Assembly (NCBI GenBank): GCA_032622095.1
Contig: CP136066.1
Span: forward strand, 104,179,319-104,243,318
Direction of reading: 5' to 3'
Length of the DNA: 64,000 nt
DNA from: Siphonodentalium dalli
Taxonomy: Eukaryota; Mollusca; Scaphopoda; Gadilida; Siphonodentaliidae
The number at the start of each line of letters is the position of its first letter. Within the stretch, counting starts at the first letter, position 1. Below the pieces are notes generated by a model. It saw only the letters and a list, made by a program, of their open reading frames with translations, was not told the origin of the DNA and searched no databases. A program made the translations under genes and the position numbers. This document shows positions 11,341 through 22,592 of this stretch, in pieces.

Positions 11341-11721
11341 TATGACGACGATTCATTTCGGCGGGGGTATTTAGCCGTTGATGAGCCTGGGATATGTCCA
11401 CGAGATCGCATTGCGGTGATGCTGGAAATGAACAAATTTCTTACTGGTTTGCTATCAGTGGGTGTATTTCCAGCACCGATGACTCACGTGAGCGGGATCC
11501 CAATCATTACATTCGAGGCATTACTGGTTGGGAATGAGAGAAGAATCCAACTATATGACGTCCTTCCACAACACTGTTATAATATGCGAGCAACGGGTTC
11601 GCTAGAGATAGAGACATTTTTTCAAAGTTTCAGAGAAATGGATCCGAGTCGCAGTGGATGCTTGGATGCTGACATTGTTCCACGTGCTATACGTACGGCT
11701 TGCTACCTGGAGAAGGAGTGA
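11341..11721 (+). pseudogene. Coding fragment, possibly displaced C-terminus of the YqaJ-type gene
   Basis: The open frame extends upstream of the first ATG (11416) to about 11333, reading PYYDDDSF, RRGYLAVDEPG, ICPRDRIAVMLEMNKF and so on to a TGA at 11719-11721, roughly 130 codons. The text looks like real protein: conserved-style stretches GLLSVGVFPAPMTHV and GIPIITFEALLVGNERR, and an acidic loop FREMDPSRSGCLDADIV that resembles an EF-hand-like or helix-loop turn but lacks a full calcium-binding pattern. It is on the same strand as the nuclease gene and lies directly after the inverted-repeat insertion, so I infer it may be the severed 3' part. An independent gene fragment is the alternative. 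Function not recognised. Confidence 0.5.
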
Positions 11722-13279
11722 CTCGATCCAAATAAGTATATGCTTATTGCCAGACTGGCTTTGGATTTTTCGGTATTTGTTGGCCTATTGGGAATGCGAT
11801 CGCCGAAATTATAGATATTGGTGGATATGAGTGTTTTTTATTTGGGGGGGGGGGGGGTACATTTCGAGTACACATTTATTTTAATTAATTATTTTTTAAT
11901 TAAATGTTTGTTTATGGACGAATTGCAAGAAATCATTTCTCCTTTGCTCCAGTGCGAAAATGTTCATACTAAAACTAGTAATGAATTCTGCATTGGTCAC
12001 TTTAAGTTTAAGTAGCCCACGTTTGCGAGGAGTATAGTACGGATTTCACATCAGAGACAACTACATGTGAGATAAATAAACAATGTATGCTATAACACTA
12101 AGTTCAGATTTTGAAATTGTTAGCCGTTTGGGGTATATAGTCGATATAATGTCCAAACTTATGTATGTTCACCTTCTGGTCATAAGCCATATATTGGATT
12201 CTACATGTACACACGCTCTCTGTTGCAACCGCCCCACCCGCACTTATGCGTCGTCCTTAAATGCGCGCATGCTTAACGTCTGTCTAGTATACTTAAGTAT
12301 ACTAACATATCGTAAATCAAGGACATATATAATATAGGACGGACACATGTGGGGGCATTGCAGCGAAACGCTTTACAAGCCCATGACATGTGATACCCAT
12401 ACAGTTTGAATTAACAATAGCTGTAACGTTCTTTTGTTTTAATGTACTGATTCATTACCAAACGATTTCCGTTTCAGGGCATTCTGTATATCCGTATTCT
12501 GTATATATAGTCGTCTGTATATCCGACTCAATATAAGATTCAGAATGAATGAGGTATCAGCACCTCTGCGTCATTTGAAATTGAGGAGACGACAGAGCAT
12601 TCAGACGAAACTACTATGCCGTTTTCAATCTATTAGCTAATTACGCTTAAGCAGCGTAATTCACTTATGCTTAATCGTAATTAATTTACATTTAAGTGTA
12701 ATTCAATTACGCTTAAGCGTGATTGTCTTCAGCTATCTTACCTCATGTATAATGGTATAATTTGATGTAGGTTACTGGCATTAGTAATGTGGTTGCATCC
12801 ACTTCAGTTTGATGGGAGCTCTTTGATAATGTATATGAATTAAAAAGGCCTCACATAGTAACATGGCTGTTAGGACCCCCTCCAGTATACTCAGTAGTGT
12901 TCGCCTTTGTCATAAACCTGTGATCTAAATACGAAAAATATTTGTTTTACAGTTACACGGACTTTATATGCGACAAACCGACTTATATAAGGACATACAT
13001 TGTGATGTGAACTTATGTCAGTGACTAAAACTGACAATTTAGTACCCAATATGCCCAAATACTATCTCCATAGAAGAATGTACCAATCAATTAGGACGGA
13101 CTTCGCAATATATCCTCGTGCAAATATGCACATAATCGACCTATGGTGTGAAATAGGTACAAAATGTGATTATTTTATTCTGAAATAAGCAAATAATGGA
13201 ATTATGGCCGTTATTTAATTTTATGGCGCGGGCCACAGCGAAAACACATGTTAAAGAGCGTACACCTGAAATGTCGTGA
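11722..13279. other. Intergenic DNA with a small CTTAAG palindrome cluster
   Basis: No gene recognised. A poly-G run lies near 11844-11856. At 12640-12730 there are four closely spaced variants of TTACGCTTAAGCGTAA, the same motif as the large array at 25870-27080. Around 12485-12530, ATTCTGTATATCCG-like words repeat three times. Confidence 0.5.
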
Positions 13280-13470
13280 GTTGGCTAACTTGTCTCATTG
13301 TCCGCAATAATCTGCTTAGAAACGCCTAATTATGAGTCGAAAATGTGACTAAAATTCCCTCATATTCAACACATTATCGACTCAAAATGGGGACATTCTA
13401 AGTATATTATACTAAAACAAGTTCTTTATAAGCAGATAATGTTCGGAATTTCGGGAGAACATGCTGGACT
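13280..13470. repeat. Dispersed repeat (ATCTGCTTAGAA family), copy 1
   Basis: The segment has ATAATCTGCTTAGAA, a central ACATTATCGACTCA and AAGCAGATAATG near its other end, so its ends are roughly inverted. Related copies occur at 50780-50890 and 52084-52180, where the family is split by a hAT-like insertion. The shared downstream words GGAGAACATGCTG and TGTTACTT/TGTACTC support a common ancestor. Confidence 0.6.
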
Positions 13471-14158
13471 TTGTTACTTCATGCCGGACACGCAAGCGAA
13501 GTGTTCCACGTCACTTTAAGTCTTAGAATCTAGAACATTGTTATAGTCTTGAAATAAAGAGCATTTGTGTCAATCATTGATACCAAATGGAAAATCACTA
13601 TGACTTGAGAAAGTATTTGTAGAGCATGTCAGATCTATGTTGCTGCATTTATTGTTATTTACCGACCTTTATTGGACACCTTTGGCCCAAATAACTACTA
13701 CTGATAGGAATTACGAATCGGTTACTATATGTACCTGTCACTAGAATGTGTGTTCTTTCTATCCGTTGTCGTTTTGCGATACCCGTAGGTAAACGGACAT
13801 GGCTCACTCGAGGTTCCAAATTAGGTATACGATAGGTTGAAAACACTGGACGAAAAGTTAGTTTTACAGATATGGCGATATCACGTATTTCCCATGTATC
13901 GAATATACGTGACATTTACGGCCCGTTTATTTTAATATATGGGAAATCTTTAACTTTTTAAACGTGGAGTTTGACTCAGCATAAATGCACAGTAAACGTG
14001 AACATCTGGCATTCCAAGAGGCAAAAGCAATTTGTAATTATATACAGCTTGTTGGCCGCTATACATGACCACAACGCGTGTTACATAATTCATGTCTCTA
14101 GCTGTCGGCGGCCTTCATATTAATTGAATAGACTTAAGCTTCCCGCTGCTTTATAACC
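13471..14158. other. Intergenic DNA
   Basis: A reverse-strand frame (13655-13915, 86 codons) has no recognisable domain and is not called. The last 60 bases precede the minisatellite frame; a TTATAA sits just before its ATG but far too close to act as a TATA box for that start. Confidence 0.4.
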
Positions 14159-14791
14159 ATGGACGATTGTATGAAGTGCACCGACTTCAATATCAATGTA
14201 CAGTCAAAGTCGCAACACAGATTTGGAGAGCGGTCAGTGCCAGATAAGAGAGTACCAAAGGCGCCACATAGATGTGGAGAGCGGTCAGTGCCAGATAAGG
14301 GAGTACCAAAGTCGCAACACAGATGTGGAGAGCGGTCAGTGCCAGATAAGAGAGTACCAAAGGCGCCACATAGATGTGGAGAGCGGTCAGTGCCAGATAA
14401 GGGAGTACCAAAGTCGCAACACAGATGTGGAGAGCGGTCAGTGCCAGATAAGAGAGTACCAAAGGCGCCACATAGATGTGGAGAGCGGTCAGTGCCAGAT
14501 AAGGGAGTACCAAAGTCGCAACACAGATGTGGAGAGCGGTCAGTGCCAGACAAGGGAGTACCAAAGGCGCCACACAGATGTGGAGAGCGGTCAGTGCCAG
14601 ATAAGGGAGTACCAAAGTCGCAACACAGATGTGGAGAGCGGTCAGTGCCAGATAAGGGAGTACCAAAGGCGCCACACAGATGTGGAGAGCGGTCAGTGCC
14701 AGATAAGGGAGTACCAAAGGCGCCATATAGATTTGGAGATAGTCACATGGACCTGCTTGTTGTGTTAAGACTTCGACTTCTAGGAGTGTAG
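14159..14791 (+). repeat. 51-bp minisatellite within an open frame of 210 codons
   Basis: Ten full 17-codon units plus a partial one (14214-14733) read HRCGERSVPDK(G/R)VPK(A/S)(P/Q). Units alternate between KAP-ending and KSQ-ending types, giving a 102-bp higher-order period over most of the array. ATG 14159 has a strong context (ACCATGG). The frame ends PYRFGDSHMDLL... with a TAG at 14789-14791. Because 51 is a multiple of three, other frames on both strands also stay open, so openness is not evidence of coding. Differences among units include synonymous (CAT/CAC, GAT/GAC) and replacement changes (R/G, A/S, P/Q). It is GC-richer than its flanks. There is no signal peptide. It could be a repetitive protein gene or a plain minisatellite. 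Confidence 0.7.
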
Positions 14792-15189
14792 AAATTTATG
14801 CAATTTGTATATATGTATAATTTATATTTTCTATTTACTATTTTTCAGGCAATATCCACTTTGCAGTTTTCCTAATTTGGCAATTTTTATGATTATGTCG
14901 TACCAACTTCACATATTTCCCTCTATGTGCAGATCAATATCTTACATTAATCGCTAATATTATGCGATTGGGTGACATGGATGATGCTGTCTATTATATG
15001 GATCAAGCTGATTTTAAAGATGCATAGTGGAATATATTAAGCTTCCTGTAAAGGGCACGTAGTTGTGGATATAAATGCATCCGCAAATATTTCATTTCTA
15101 ATAAAAATTAGGTGTAAATTTCACGTATATTTGAAATTAAAAAAGCATCCAGGAATGTGTTAATTCGAATATAAATGGTGCTTAAATTG
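14792..15189. other. AT-rich spacer
   Basis: Nothing recognised. A CTATTTACTATTTTTCAG stretch at about 14831-14848 resembles a 3' splice site after the minisatellite frame, but no exon can be defined behind it. Confidence 0.4.
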
Positions 15190-15460
15190 TACTCATATTT
15201 GACATTTAATTTCATTTAAACATCACGTATTTTGCATTAATTGTCTAGATTTAATATGGCATATTTGGATCATGTAAATTTCAATAAATTTGGCATATAC
15301 GTGGGATTTATGGACACGCAATTCCCACGTGAATGTGGCTGAATACGCGTGCGTAAATCCCACGTATAATTTGTTGAAATTTATGTGATCCGTATATGAC
15401 GTAAATCTAGAGATTTAATGAAAAATACGCTTACATGAAATTAAATTCCAAATTTGGTGC
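15190..15460. mobile_element. Inverted-repeat MITE-like element (270 bp)
   Basis: The left arm at about 15190-15310 pairs with 15353-15460. Shared words include TTTAATTTCAT, GTCTAGATTTA-like, GGATCA(T/C)(G/A)TAAATTTCAA and ACGTGGGATTTA. The arms differ by several substitutions and small indels, the loop is about 42 bp, and there are no clear TSDs. Confidence 0.65.
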
Positions 15461-15733
15461 AGTGAAATACATGAAATATTGATATACCGGCTTCCTATGC
15501 TCTGAAAAAATACTTTCCATGGTAACAGCCATTTTCTAACTGTTATAATTTTTTCGCACAGAAGTGAAATAAACGCTCTTTATTTCTAACATTTCAGGAA
15601 TAGACTAACACGGAACGCTCGTTTCTGTTCTATGCAAACGTCGTTTTCAAGGTGGATTTCTTTATGACTTCAATGCGTCTTTCTGGCACATATACTGCTC
15701 GAAGAAAGGTAGTTCATAGTGGATATCTACCCG

Positions 15734-15857
15734 TTTGGTTGGATATGGTAATTATCTCATGGGTGATGAAAAATGAATTTCCACGAGTGGCTCTGCCACG
15801 GGTGGAAATACATTTATGTTTTCCTCAAAAATGATATAATTACCATATCGAACCAAA
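15734..15857. repeat. Hairpin palindrome, about 58-bp arms
   Basis: 15734-15791 pairs with 15795-15857: TTTGGTTGGATATGGTAATT on the left and its near-complement on the right, closing on GTGGC-TCT-GCCAC at the tip. Gaps and mismatches total about ten. This is one of several snap-back palindromes in the window. Confidence 0.7.
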
Positions 15858-15859
15858 AA

Positions 15860-16687
15860 ATGTAGTTGTTCTGGCTCAACTCGAAAGGAGAGTAAATTGA
15901 AAATTTGTATACCCAATCACAGCCATGGTAATGAGCTTGCATATATAAAAATAGTTCAAATTTTCAGACAGATTGGTTGAGGGATAAAATGACTAACGTC
16001 ATAGCAGGTTTGACAAAAACATTTCATTGATCACATATTACAATTGGTTCAACTCTAGTTCAATGTGGCGATATTAACTCATCTAGTACCAAATCACTTT
16101 TAATTTTAGCGCGGATGGATACGAGTGAGATATCGATATCTCACTAGACAGCTAACGGGTTTTATCTGATGGAAACTATTTGATAGCCTAGCATATATTA
16201 AATGGATTTATCGACCTATTTCAAAAGCGATTAGTATTAGGTGCAATTTGGAGCGCAAACCACCAAGTGACTTTAATATTGTGGTTTCAAGAAGCCAGCC
16301 ATGGATACATGTTCAATTTCAAGAGTTTATTCTCAAATAAATCATTTTACATGATATTGTGAGAAATACAAAATACAAATACAATATAGGGTGTGCAACA
16401 GTGGCACGCTAGCTTTGCATGCATTTATTGAGCCAACTTTGACCTGATAACAATTAAATACAAACTAATTAAAGCAAACATAATCATTTCACTTTACTGC
16501 GAGTGGCACGAAGTTGAACTATTTTGTCACAAACGGACTCGCGGTCGTCCATTCTGCGAAACATTTTTTGGACTGTATGAATAGTTATGACTGCTATAAG
16601 CTATTCGTAATTCTAATCAGTATATCATTTCATGATGCGAAAGGTTTCAAATCATTGTCCACACCACCAAATTATACGTATACGCAT
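15860..16687. other. Intergenic DNA
   Basis: No gene, repeat or RNA recognised. Short frames only. Confidence 0.4.
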
Positions 16688-17017
16688 GTACACTAATCCA
16701 ACAATTTATGGGACTCTCTATTTTTATACTCTACAGAATATATGCAATAAATGAATGAATTTGCCATGGATCAGTGCAAAAAAACTCACGTGTATTATGA
16801 ATGATACGCACAACATGGTAACCGTACTGAAAATGAATTTATGAATCAGTCATAAATTCATTTTCGTTATAATTACCATGTTGTTTACATGATTCATAGA
16901 ACACACGAGTATACTTTGCACTCATCCATGGCTCAAATTCATTCATTTGTTGCATGTCATATATTCTGTTGAGTATAATAGGAGTCCCATAAATGGCCGC
17001 ATTTAGTGTGCAGTACC
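16688..17017. mobile_element. Palindromic MITE (about 330 bp)
   Basis: The entire segment folds on itself around 16846. The ends are GTACACTAA... and ...TTAGTGTGCAGTAC. Internal paired words include TTTATGGGACTC, AATGAATGAATTTG, CCATGG, CACGTGT/ACACGAG, CAACATGGTAA and AATGAATTTATGA. A second, half-length copy lies at 19415-19580. It has no coding capacity. Confidence 0.75.
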
Positions 17018-18004
17018 CCTTTAAACATTTATATACCATTTATAAGCAGAGGTAACCTGAACGAAGGGGAGATGATTCATGAGTTAAATGCGGCACTAAT
17101 TTACATTTAGAGTAAACACAAATCCATTTCCCGTGATATCTGCAACATAGATTCCCCCAGGACAGTGGGGTCACAGTGTGGAGAATCATTCTCAATTTAT
17201 CCTTTGCAATGAATATATTATTGTTGTCTATCTTGATTTGTGGAAGATATATTAGTTTTGTTTTTAGTTTTAGAAGTGATGCATTGCCCAATCAGTTTAA
17301 CACAAATCAGTCAACAGTTCTTATGTCACGTGTCCGCCTACGCGAGAGGTGAATACACTCAAGCAAATAGTTTCGATTTGGCGCCAGAGGAGTAATGCAG
17401 GTTATAATCAACTAAATATATAGAGTTACGCTTCTTGAATTTTTGTAGGGAAACTCGAATCAGCACATAAAACAATCTGGCTGCTGATTGGTTGATTATC
17501 ATTGAGGGAAATTTCCCTAAGCGGGAACAGAAAATCATAGCCTATGTAAATATGGCGATCATTTTTGTTTAGGTGGCCATGGAGAGTTTGGTGGGGTTCA
17601 TAAGTTACCGAAGTGGTCTGGCTATTTTTATGCTGCTGATTGTTGTGCAAGTAAATGGGGTGGAATTGCAAGATTATCGTTTGAAAAAAAATACCGAAAA
17701 TGGCGCGTTTGTTGGCACAGACTGGTGTATCGGATGACATTTTAAGGGAAAATTGACCACTTGAAGTTCAAATAGGCTTAACCCATGGCCGGTGGGACTT
17801 ATAGTTAACATTGTCGCCTATGGACAAATAATTAGTTGTTTGTATCCTGTAGCGCTGTGTGTGCGTGTCTGGAAATATAATCAAAAAGTTAAAGATGCCC
17901 GCCCTATTTAACCCCAAACAACTACCACTGGTACGTTTAATGCACCGTAAACTGGTTATATCGTATCAGGACACCTGGCTCTCGTTTTCAATGTACATGC
18001 ACAT
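17018..18004. other. Intergenic DNA
   Basis: A reverse-strand frame of 104 codons (17426-17740) begins at an ATG but shows no domain, and composition is like the surrounding DNA; I leave it uncalled. Nothing else is recognised. Confidence 0.4.
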
Positions 18005-18310
18005 ACACAGAACGACAAGAATATGCTAATGCTTTTGTTGATACGGCACGAATCAATAAACCCACTAACACACGCTTTGTTCTGTGTTTATTTCACATCA
18101 CCCGTCTTAAAATCAGTGCAGTATAACTAGAAGATTATAATGCTTATTTAGGCACATACGGGGCTTGTTTTGTCAAGTGTGATGATGCTTTTATTTTATA
18201 GTTCCGGTTTCACGGTTTCATTTCAGTCAACGATATGTTCCATACGGGTTTGTATATATGGAACCGAAATTACACTGTACTTCTATGAATAAGCGTGTAC
18301 TAAATTGTAT
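18005..18310. repeat. Dispersed repeat X, copy 1
   Basis: Shares ordered words with 55095-55450: CAGAACGACA, ATACGGCACGA, ACAGGGCGTGTTT-like, GATTCTTTTATTT-like, AGTTCC(A/G)GTTTC, ATATGGAAC, ACACTGTACTTCTA and AAGCGTGTA. The middle differs: the other copy has a 62-bp hairpin there and this copy does not. Confidence 0.65.
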
Positions 18311-18788
18311 TACTGGTGGATGCTACTGTGGATTTATGCGATGCCTGTGTCATACGAATAGTGGTAATTGCAACTATTTTTCTATTTTTTTTTTTAAATT
18401 TGTTGTCAAATCTTTAAACGTACCATTACCAAAACCAAGCTCCACGGAAGAGTTTCATAGTTTCCAACGTGCTCTGAAACTCGATAGTTCATAGCATACG
18501 CGACATGTGAAAAAAATTCAGTCCGATGATCCCAGTGTATTGTGAAGTTCACCAATGTATTACAGTGCAACTAGGCTTGGTAGGGTTGTTACCGCAACGC
18601 ATAAATAATGTTAATGTCTCAATGTTTGACGTGCCTATTTACACGTATCACTTATCAATCATCGTATATATATGATCAACTAACGAGACTCAACGCAAGA
18701 TAAACTATTTAATTGAACTATTCAATTAGGGAACGTGTCTGCACTTTGTCTAATATATGAAGCATATTGTCAATACAATGTTTCACAT
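18311..18788. other. Intergenic DNA
   Basis: No feature recognised beyond the tail of the preceding repeat. Confidence 0.4.
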
Positions 18789-18947
18789 AATGATTAACTG
18801 TCATGTGGACTGTTTTTATGGAGATGTAACCGCGAGGTGAGTGGTCATAACTTGTGTAAAACCTTCGGGTTTTACACAAGTTATGACCACTCACCTCGCG
18901 GTTACATGCATCTCCATAAAAACAGTCCACATGCCAGTTAATCCTTA
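18789..18947. repeat. Near-perfect hairpin with a UUCG tetraloop
   Basis: The arms 18789-18863 and 18868-18947 pair around TTCG at 18864-18867. The inner 39 base pairs or so (18825-18863 with 18868-18906) are perfect; beyond them a 4-base insertion (ATGC) on the right arm and one mismatch interrupt a further 35 pairs. The closing pair C-G makes C(UUCG)G, an exceptionally stable RNA tetraloop. Possible roles are a MITE, a hairpin-RNA precursor, or a recent inverted duplication. Confidence 0.85.
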
Positions 18948-18964
18948 TATTTATATACACTCTT

Positions 18965-19360
18965 GAACGTTTTGGTTTTTTAAAATACCAAATTTGGTTT
19001 TGAACTTTGTCCCATATATGTAACCAAATTAGGTTTTGATCAAAACCAAATACCAAGCGCCAACTGGTTTTTAAACCAAAATTGGTTTGGATCAAAACCA
19101 AATTGTATGAATATTTGGTTTCGATCAAAACCAAAATTGGTTTTGAACTTTTGTCCCATATATGTAACCATTAGGTTTTGATCAAAACCAAATACCAAGC
19201 GCCAAATGGTTTTGATCAAAACCAAAATTGGTATTGAACTTTTGTCCCATATATGTAACCAAATTAGGTTTTGATCAAAACCAAATACCAAGCGCCAACT
19301 GGTTTTGATCAAAACCCAAACTGGTTTTATATATGAAACCAATTTTGGTTTTGACCAAAA
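18965..19360. repeat. Array of GGTTTTGATCAAAACC palindromes
   Basis: At least seven copies or variants of the 16-bp palindrome occur between 19034 and 19318. They sit in a larger repeat whose marker CCCATATATGTAACC is at 19011, 19155 and 19246 (spacings 144 and 91). Reverse-strand frames here (18718-19134, 19040-19444) simply translate the repeat. A smaller cluster of the same motif is at 27617-27730. Confidence 0.75.
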
Positions 19361-19414
19361 AGTTCCTTTTTCGCACAATTTATTGATAAATGTGCCATAC
19401 AACATACTTATGCA

Positions 19415-19580
19415 ACCTGTAAGGGTACTGTACACTAAATCCACCCATTTATTGTACCATATCCATATTCAACAAAATATATGCAACACATGAATGAATT
19501 TGGTTTTCCAAGTTCGACATGTAAAATTATAATGAAAATTAATTTATGACCCAAGTCATAAATTGATTTTTATTATAATT
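19415..19580. mobile_element. Half copy of the palindromic MITE at 16688-17017
   Basis: Begins GGGTACTGTACACTAAATCC, continues CATTTATTG...AATGAATGAATTTG and reaches the central TTTATGAC...GTCATAAA turn near 19552. The second arm is cut off shortly after. The fuller left end here suggests the family terminus is AAGGGGTACTGTACACTAA. Confidence 0.7.
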
Positions 19581-19599
19581 ACCAATCCATTGATATATT

Positions 19600-21539
19600 A
19601 AAGGGCTAATTATAAAAAGGCTTTAGACAGTCTGAAACAGATGCCACCAGATTCCATTTCCAGTACAAAAATTCAGCTGATCACTTGCATGCTACAGGCT
19701 ATCAAATTTCTATATTATGCCTTTCATACCCTCCCACAAACACACATGTACATGTATATGGGTTCTTTTTGCCAATTGGTCAAATCTTAAATTATACGAA
19801 AACGCATTATTTTTGATGGTTTCTACCATAATAATGTTGGTTGCCAAGTAAACAGAAAATAAACGGTGACGATGTAATTTTTTTGTTTACGGTTATCACT
19901 TATTTACTGTTTACACAGTCCTGAAATTATTTTGATTGAAACAGTTGGTACGCAAACAGTCTAGTGTTTCTCACATAATTTTGTGATTAATTTTTCAAGT
20001 GTGCATGCTGGCATAGAACTAAATTCCACAAGATGCTGCAAGATGTGGCAAATTACATGTAAAATTTCCTGAAATCACAAACCTCTGAGGACTATTCTAC
20101 CATTTAAGTGCTGTCAGTAACCTTAGATTGAGGCATGTAATTTGCCTGCACAGGTGAGGGCCACCCCATTCATGAATCATATCATAAGCAACCAAAATTA
20201 AGAGTCGAAGATGAAGTAAATTGTCCAAATGACATAATTGGTTGCATCAATGTTGAATGAAGTTTTAAGATAAACATCAATGAAGACACAGTGAGATTTT
20301 GAAAATTAAACTTTAATTCAAACATATCCAGCAGGAATAATTGTCATCCTAGCCATTATTCCACAGCAGTGTATATTCCTGATGTACGTGCACGCCTCAC
20401 CATTGCAACAATTGCAATGAATTAACACTTAATATATAGTTCATCACACCCGTCTTATATTGAACATTCCCAAGAATGACAGCTCATCTGTTTTTACACC
20501 TGTCATGTAGTAGAAATTTAAAGATCAGCAAACTCCTTTATATTCGCATCTGATGAATATAGCAGCACTTGACAGCATAGCATGTTACTAACTTCCAACA
20601 GGCTGCACCACACTTGTATATTGTGGTGCAATATTTATGAATGAAAAGTTGACGAATAACATATTGTATCTGCACAGATAACACACATGCCTCCTCTGTA
20701 TGCTGTGCACATTCTGGTACTAAAATTTCCAGTGCCAGTGAACGAACATACTCTGAAAAGAAATGCATAAAATACTATGTTTAGGAAAAGTCAGATTTAA
20801 AGACATATATTGCAGACTTATATCATTGAATATTAAAAGCATTGTTAGGACATGGCAAAATATGCCCATGGCAATTCCAATAAAAGGCCTTTAACTCTGG
20901 TGAAATTGACGTGCTGAACCAAAACTCAAACTTGACCTGTATTTTGTACATTAAAACACACACATTTCAAATTTCATTCAACTCAGTTGAGACTATCTAA
21001 AGTTATCATCTGACATCTGGAATCCAAAAGCGAACTAACAGACAGACATGCAGCATAATACATCCCCTTTTTTAAACAGGCATATATGGGTGCATATGAA
21101 CAATCAGTTAGTATCCAAACAGTATCCCCACTGGAATTATGTAGCAAAAACCTGAGATTAAGAACTAAAATTCCAACCATATCCACTGTAGCATTTCAGA
21201 GAATACAACGGTTGAACCACGCACAAATGTAAACATTTACTACTTTATTCAGGGCACCTTATTGAGTATAAACATTACTGAAATGATTGTCCCACTACTA
21301 TTATACTAGTCACTGACTTTAATTGTTGTTTTCTGACTATTTGGATAACTTATTTTGGCATGATTGTTTATTATTCCATCAGCAGGTCCGGGAACAACTC
21401 ACTGGATTGTTTCACATCACTTTAATTTGTCTTTAGAAGCACATCAGGTTATTGGATATTTACCAGGCCATTTATAAGGCTATCGTGGCTATAGTTTATA
21501 TAGTGTCATCAGTATTCTGTGAATTATAGGCACGTGAGG
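19600..21539. other. Long unassigned stretch
   Basis: No gene, clear repeat or RNA was recognised in this 1.9 kb. Composition is less TATA-rich than the neighbours and few repeats are visible, so this may be the least disturbed DNA of the window. Reverse frames 20538-20768 and 20983-21186 lack domains. Confidence 0.4.
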
Positions 21540-22040
21540 CCTTAGTTGTCGAAAATATTCATATTTGTTCCAATCACCGTAAACAGAAATACATTAAAAC
21601 GCATACAGTTTCGTTCATATATACCATGACCATCGCGTAAACAGCATGTTATCATAAAGATTTACTATATTTGACCTAAGCAAGAGCCTGATTGTGTTAC
21701 ATAAGACAGCACAATACTGCTGGCTAATCACACACAATTGGCATAAACGCTCTTTATTCGTTCCATAACAGGAATTCCCCAATAAAGAACGCTCTTTATG
21801 TTTACCATCATAATATAAACAAACACCAGAAAAGTAACTTTTTATGCGTTTGTTTACATAACAATGGTCAAAGATATGACAATAACATATTGTTTATGCG
21901 ATATTTCTTATTTGTATACGGACAAAGTCTGTCTACATTTTGTTGTTCTTTCTGTTTGTGGCGGTTTTTGACGGGTGGAAATATTTTCACAGGATACCCA
22001 CCGCCAAGGCCAACCGTACCTTTAAAGTGCAAAATGCAGT
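21540..22040 (+). repeat. Dispersed 500-bp repeat Y, copy 1
   Basis: Ordered words shared with 62880-63385: ATATTCATATTTGTT, AAACGCTCTTTAT, ATGTTTACCAT, TTTGTTTACATAACAA, GACAAAGTCTGTCTA, TTCTTTCTGTTT, ATACCCACCGCC and CCGTACC. A third copy on the other strand (35540-37330) is split by foreign DNA. It has no coding frame and is probably a non-autonomous element. Confidence 0.7.
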
Positions 22041-22534
22041 GATTATTCACCCCCCCCCCCCAATTGCCCCTGTTTTTAATTCTCCAGTTACCCTTCACAC
22101 GTATTATTTTATTTAGTCTTATTCCATACCATGACACTTAGAAGTACACAATCTGCTGGACATTATTTGTTTGGACTCTTTTCCATAGGTAGGGAATTTA
22201 GACCTAAATTCAACAAACATACAACATAAGGCTTTTTGTTAAAGGTGCACAATCTGATCTGATTGTCCCCGGATCAACCAGTTACAACACGAACAACAAC
22301 GGAAATTTACACCGAAAGCCAATAGTCATCCAACATTACTTTTCATAATGTTATCTTCCGAAATTGATTTGCGATGACCTTGCGAGACCTCTCAATATCT
22401 TGTATATCTGCATATTTCTAGAAGAAGTCAGTGGAATGTTTGGTAGGCTGACAAATAATCGAGGTGGATAAAATTAACAGATTTGATAATTCAGAGCTTT
22501 GAGGAATAGGATCCTCAACTCAAATAAAATATTA
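22041..22534. other. Spacer between repeats
   Basis: A C-run at about 22050-22059. No gene is seen. Confidence 0.4.
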
Positions 22535-22592
22535 TTTAAACCCGAAGCTGAAGAAATAGTTATTTAGGGGGCGTCAAATCAGATTATACATC
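22535..22592. repeat. Solo end of the 23883-24162 MITE family
   Basis: CCCGAAGC-GAAGAAATAGT followed by a TATTTAGGGGGCG-type stretch and ATCAGATTAT resembles the right terminus of the element at 23883-24162. The partner arm is not convincingly present. Confidence 0.5.

Noticed and set aside
14159-14791. CRISPR-like array
   Set aside because: Units are contiguous 51-bp tandem repeats without unique spacers, in a eukaryotic context.
18718-19444. Two reverse-strand open frames of 134-138 codons with repeated GFDQNLIWLHIWDK-like text
   Set aside because: They translate the GGTTTTGATCAAAACC palindrome array; the periodicity is that of the DNA repeat and no domain is present.
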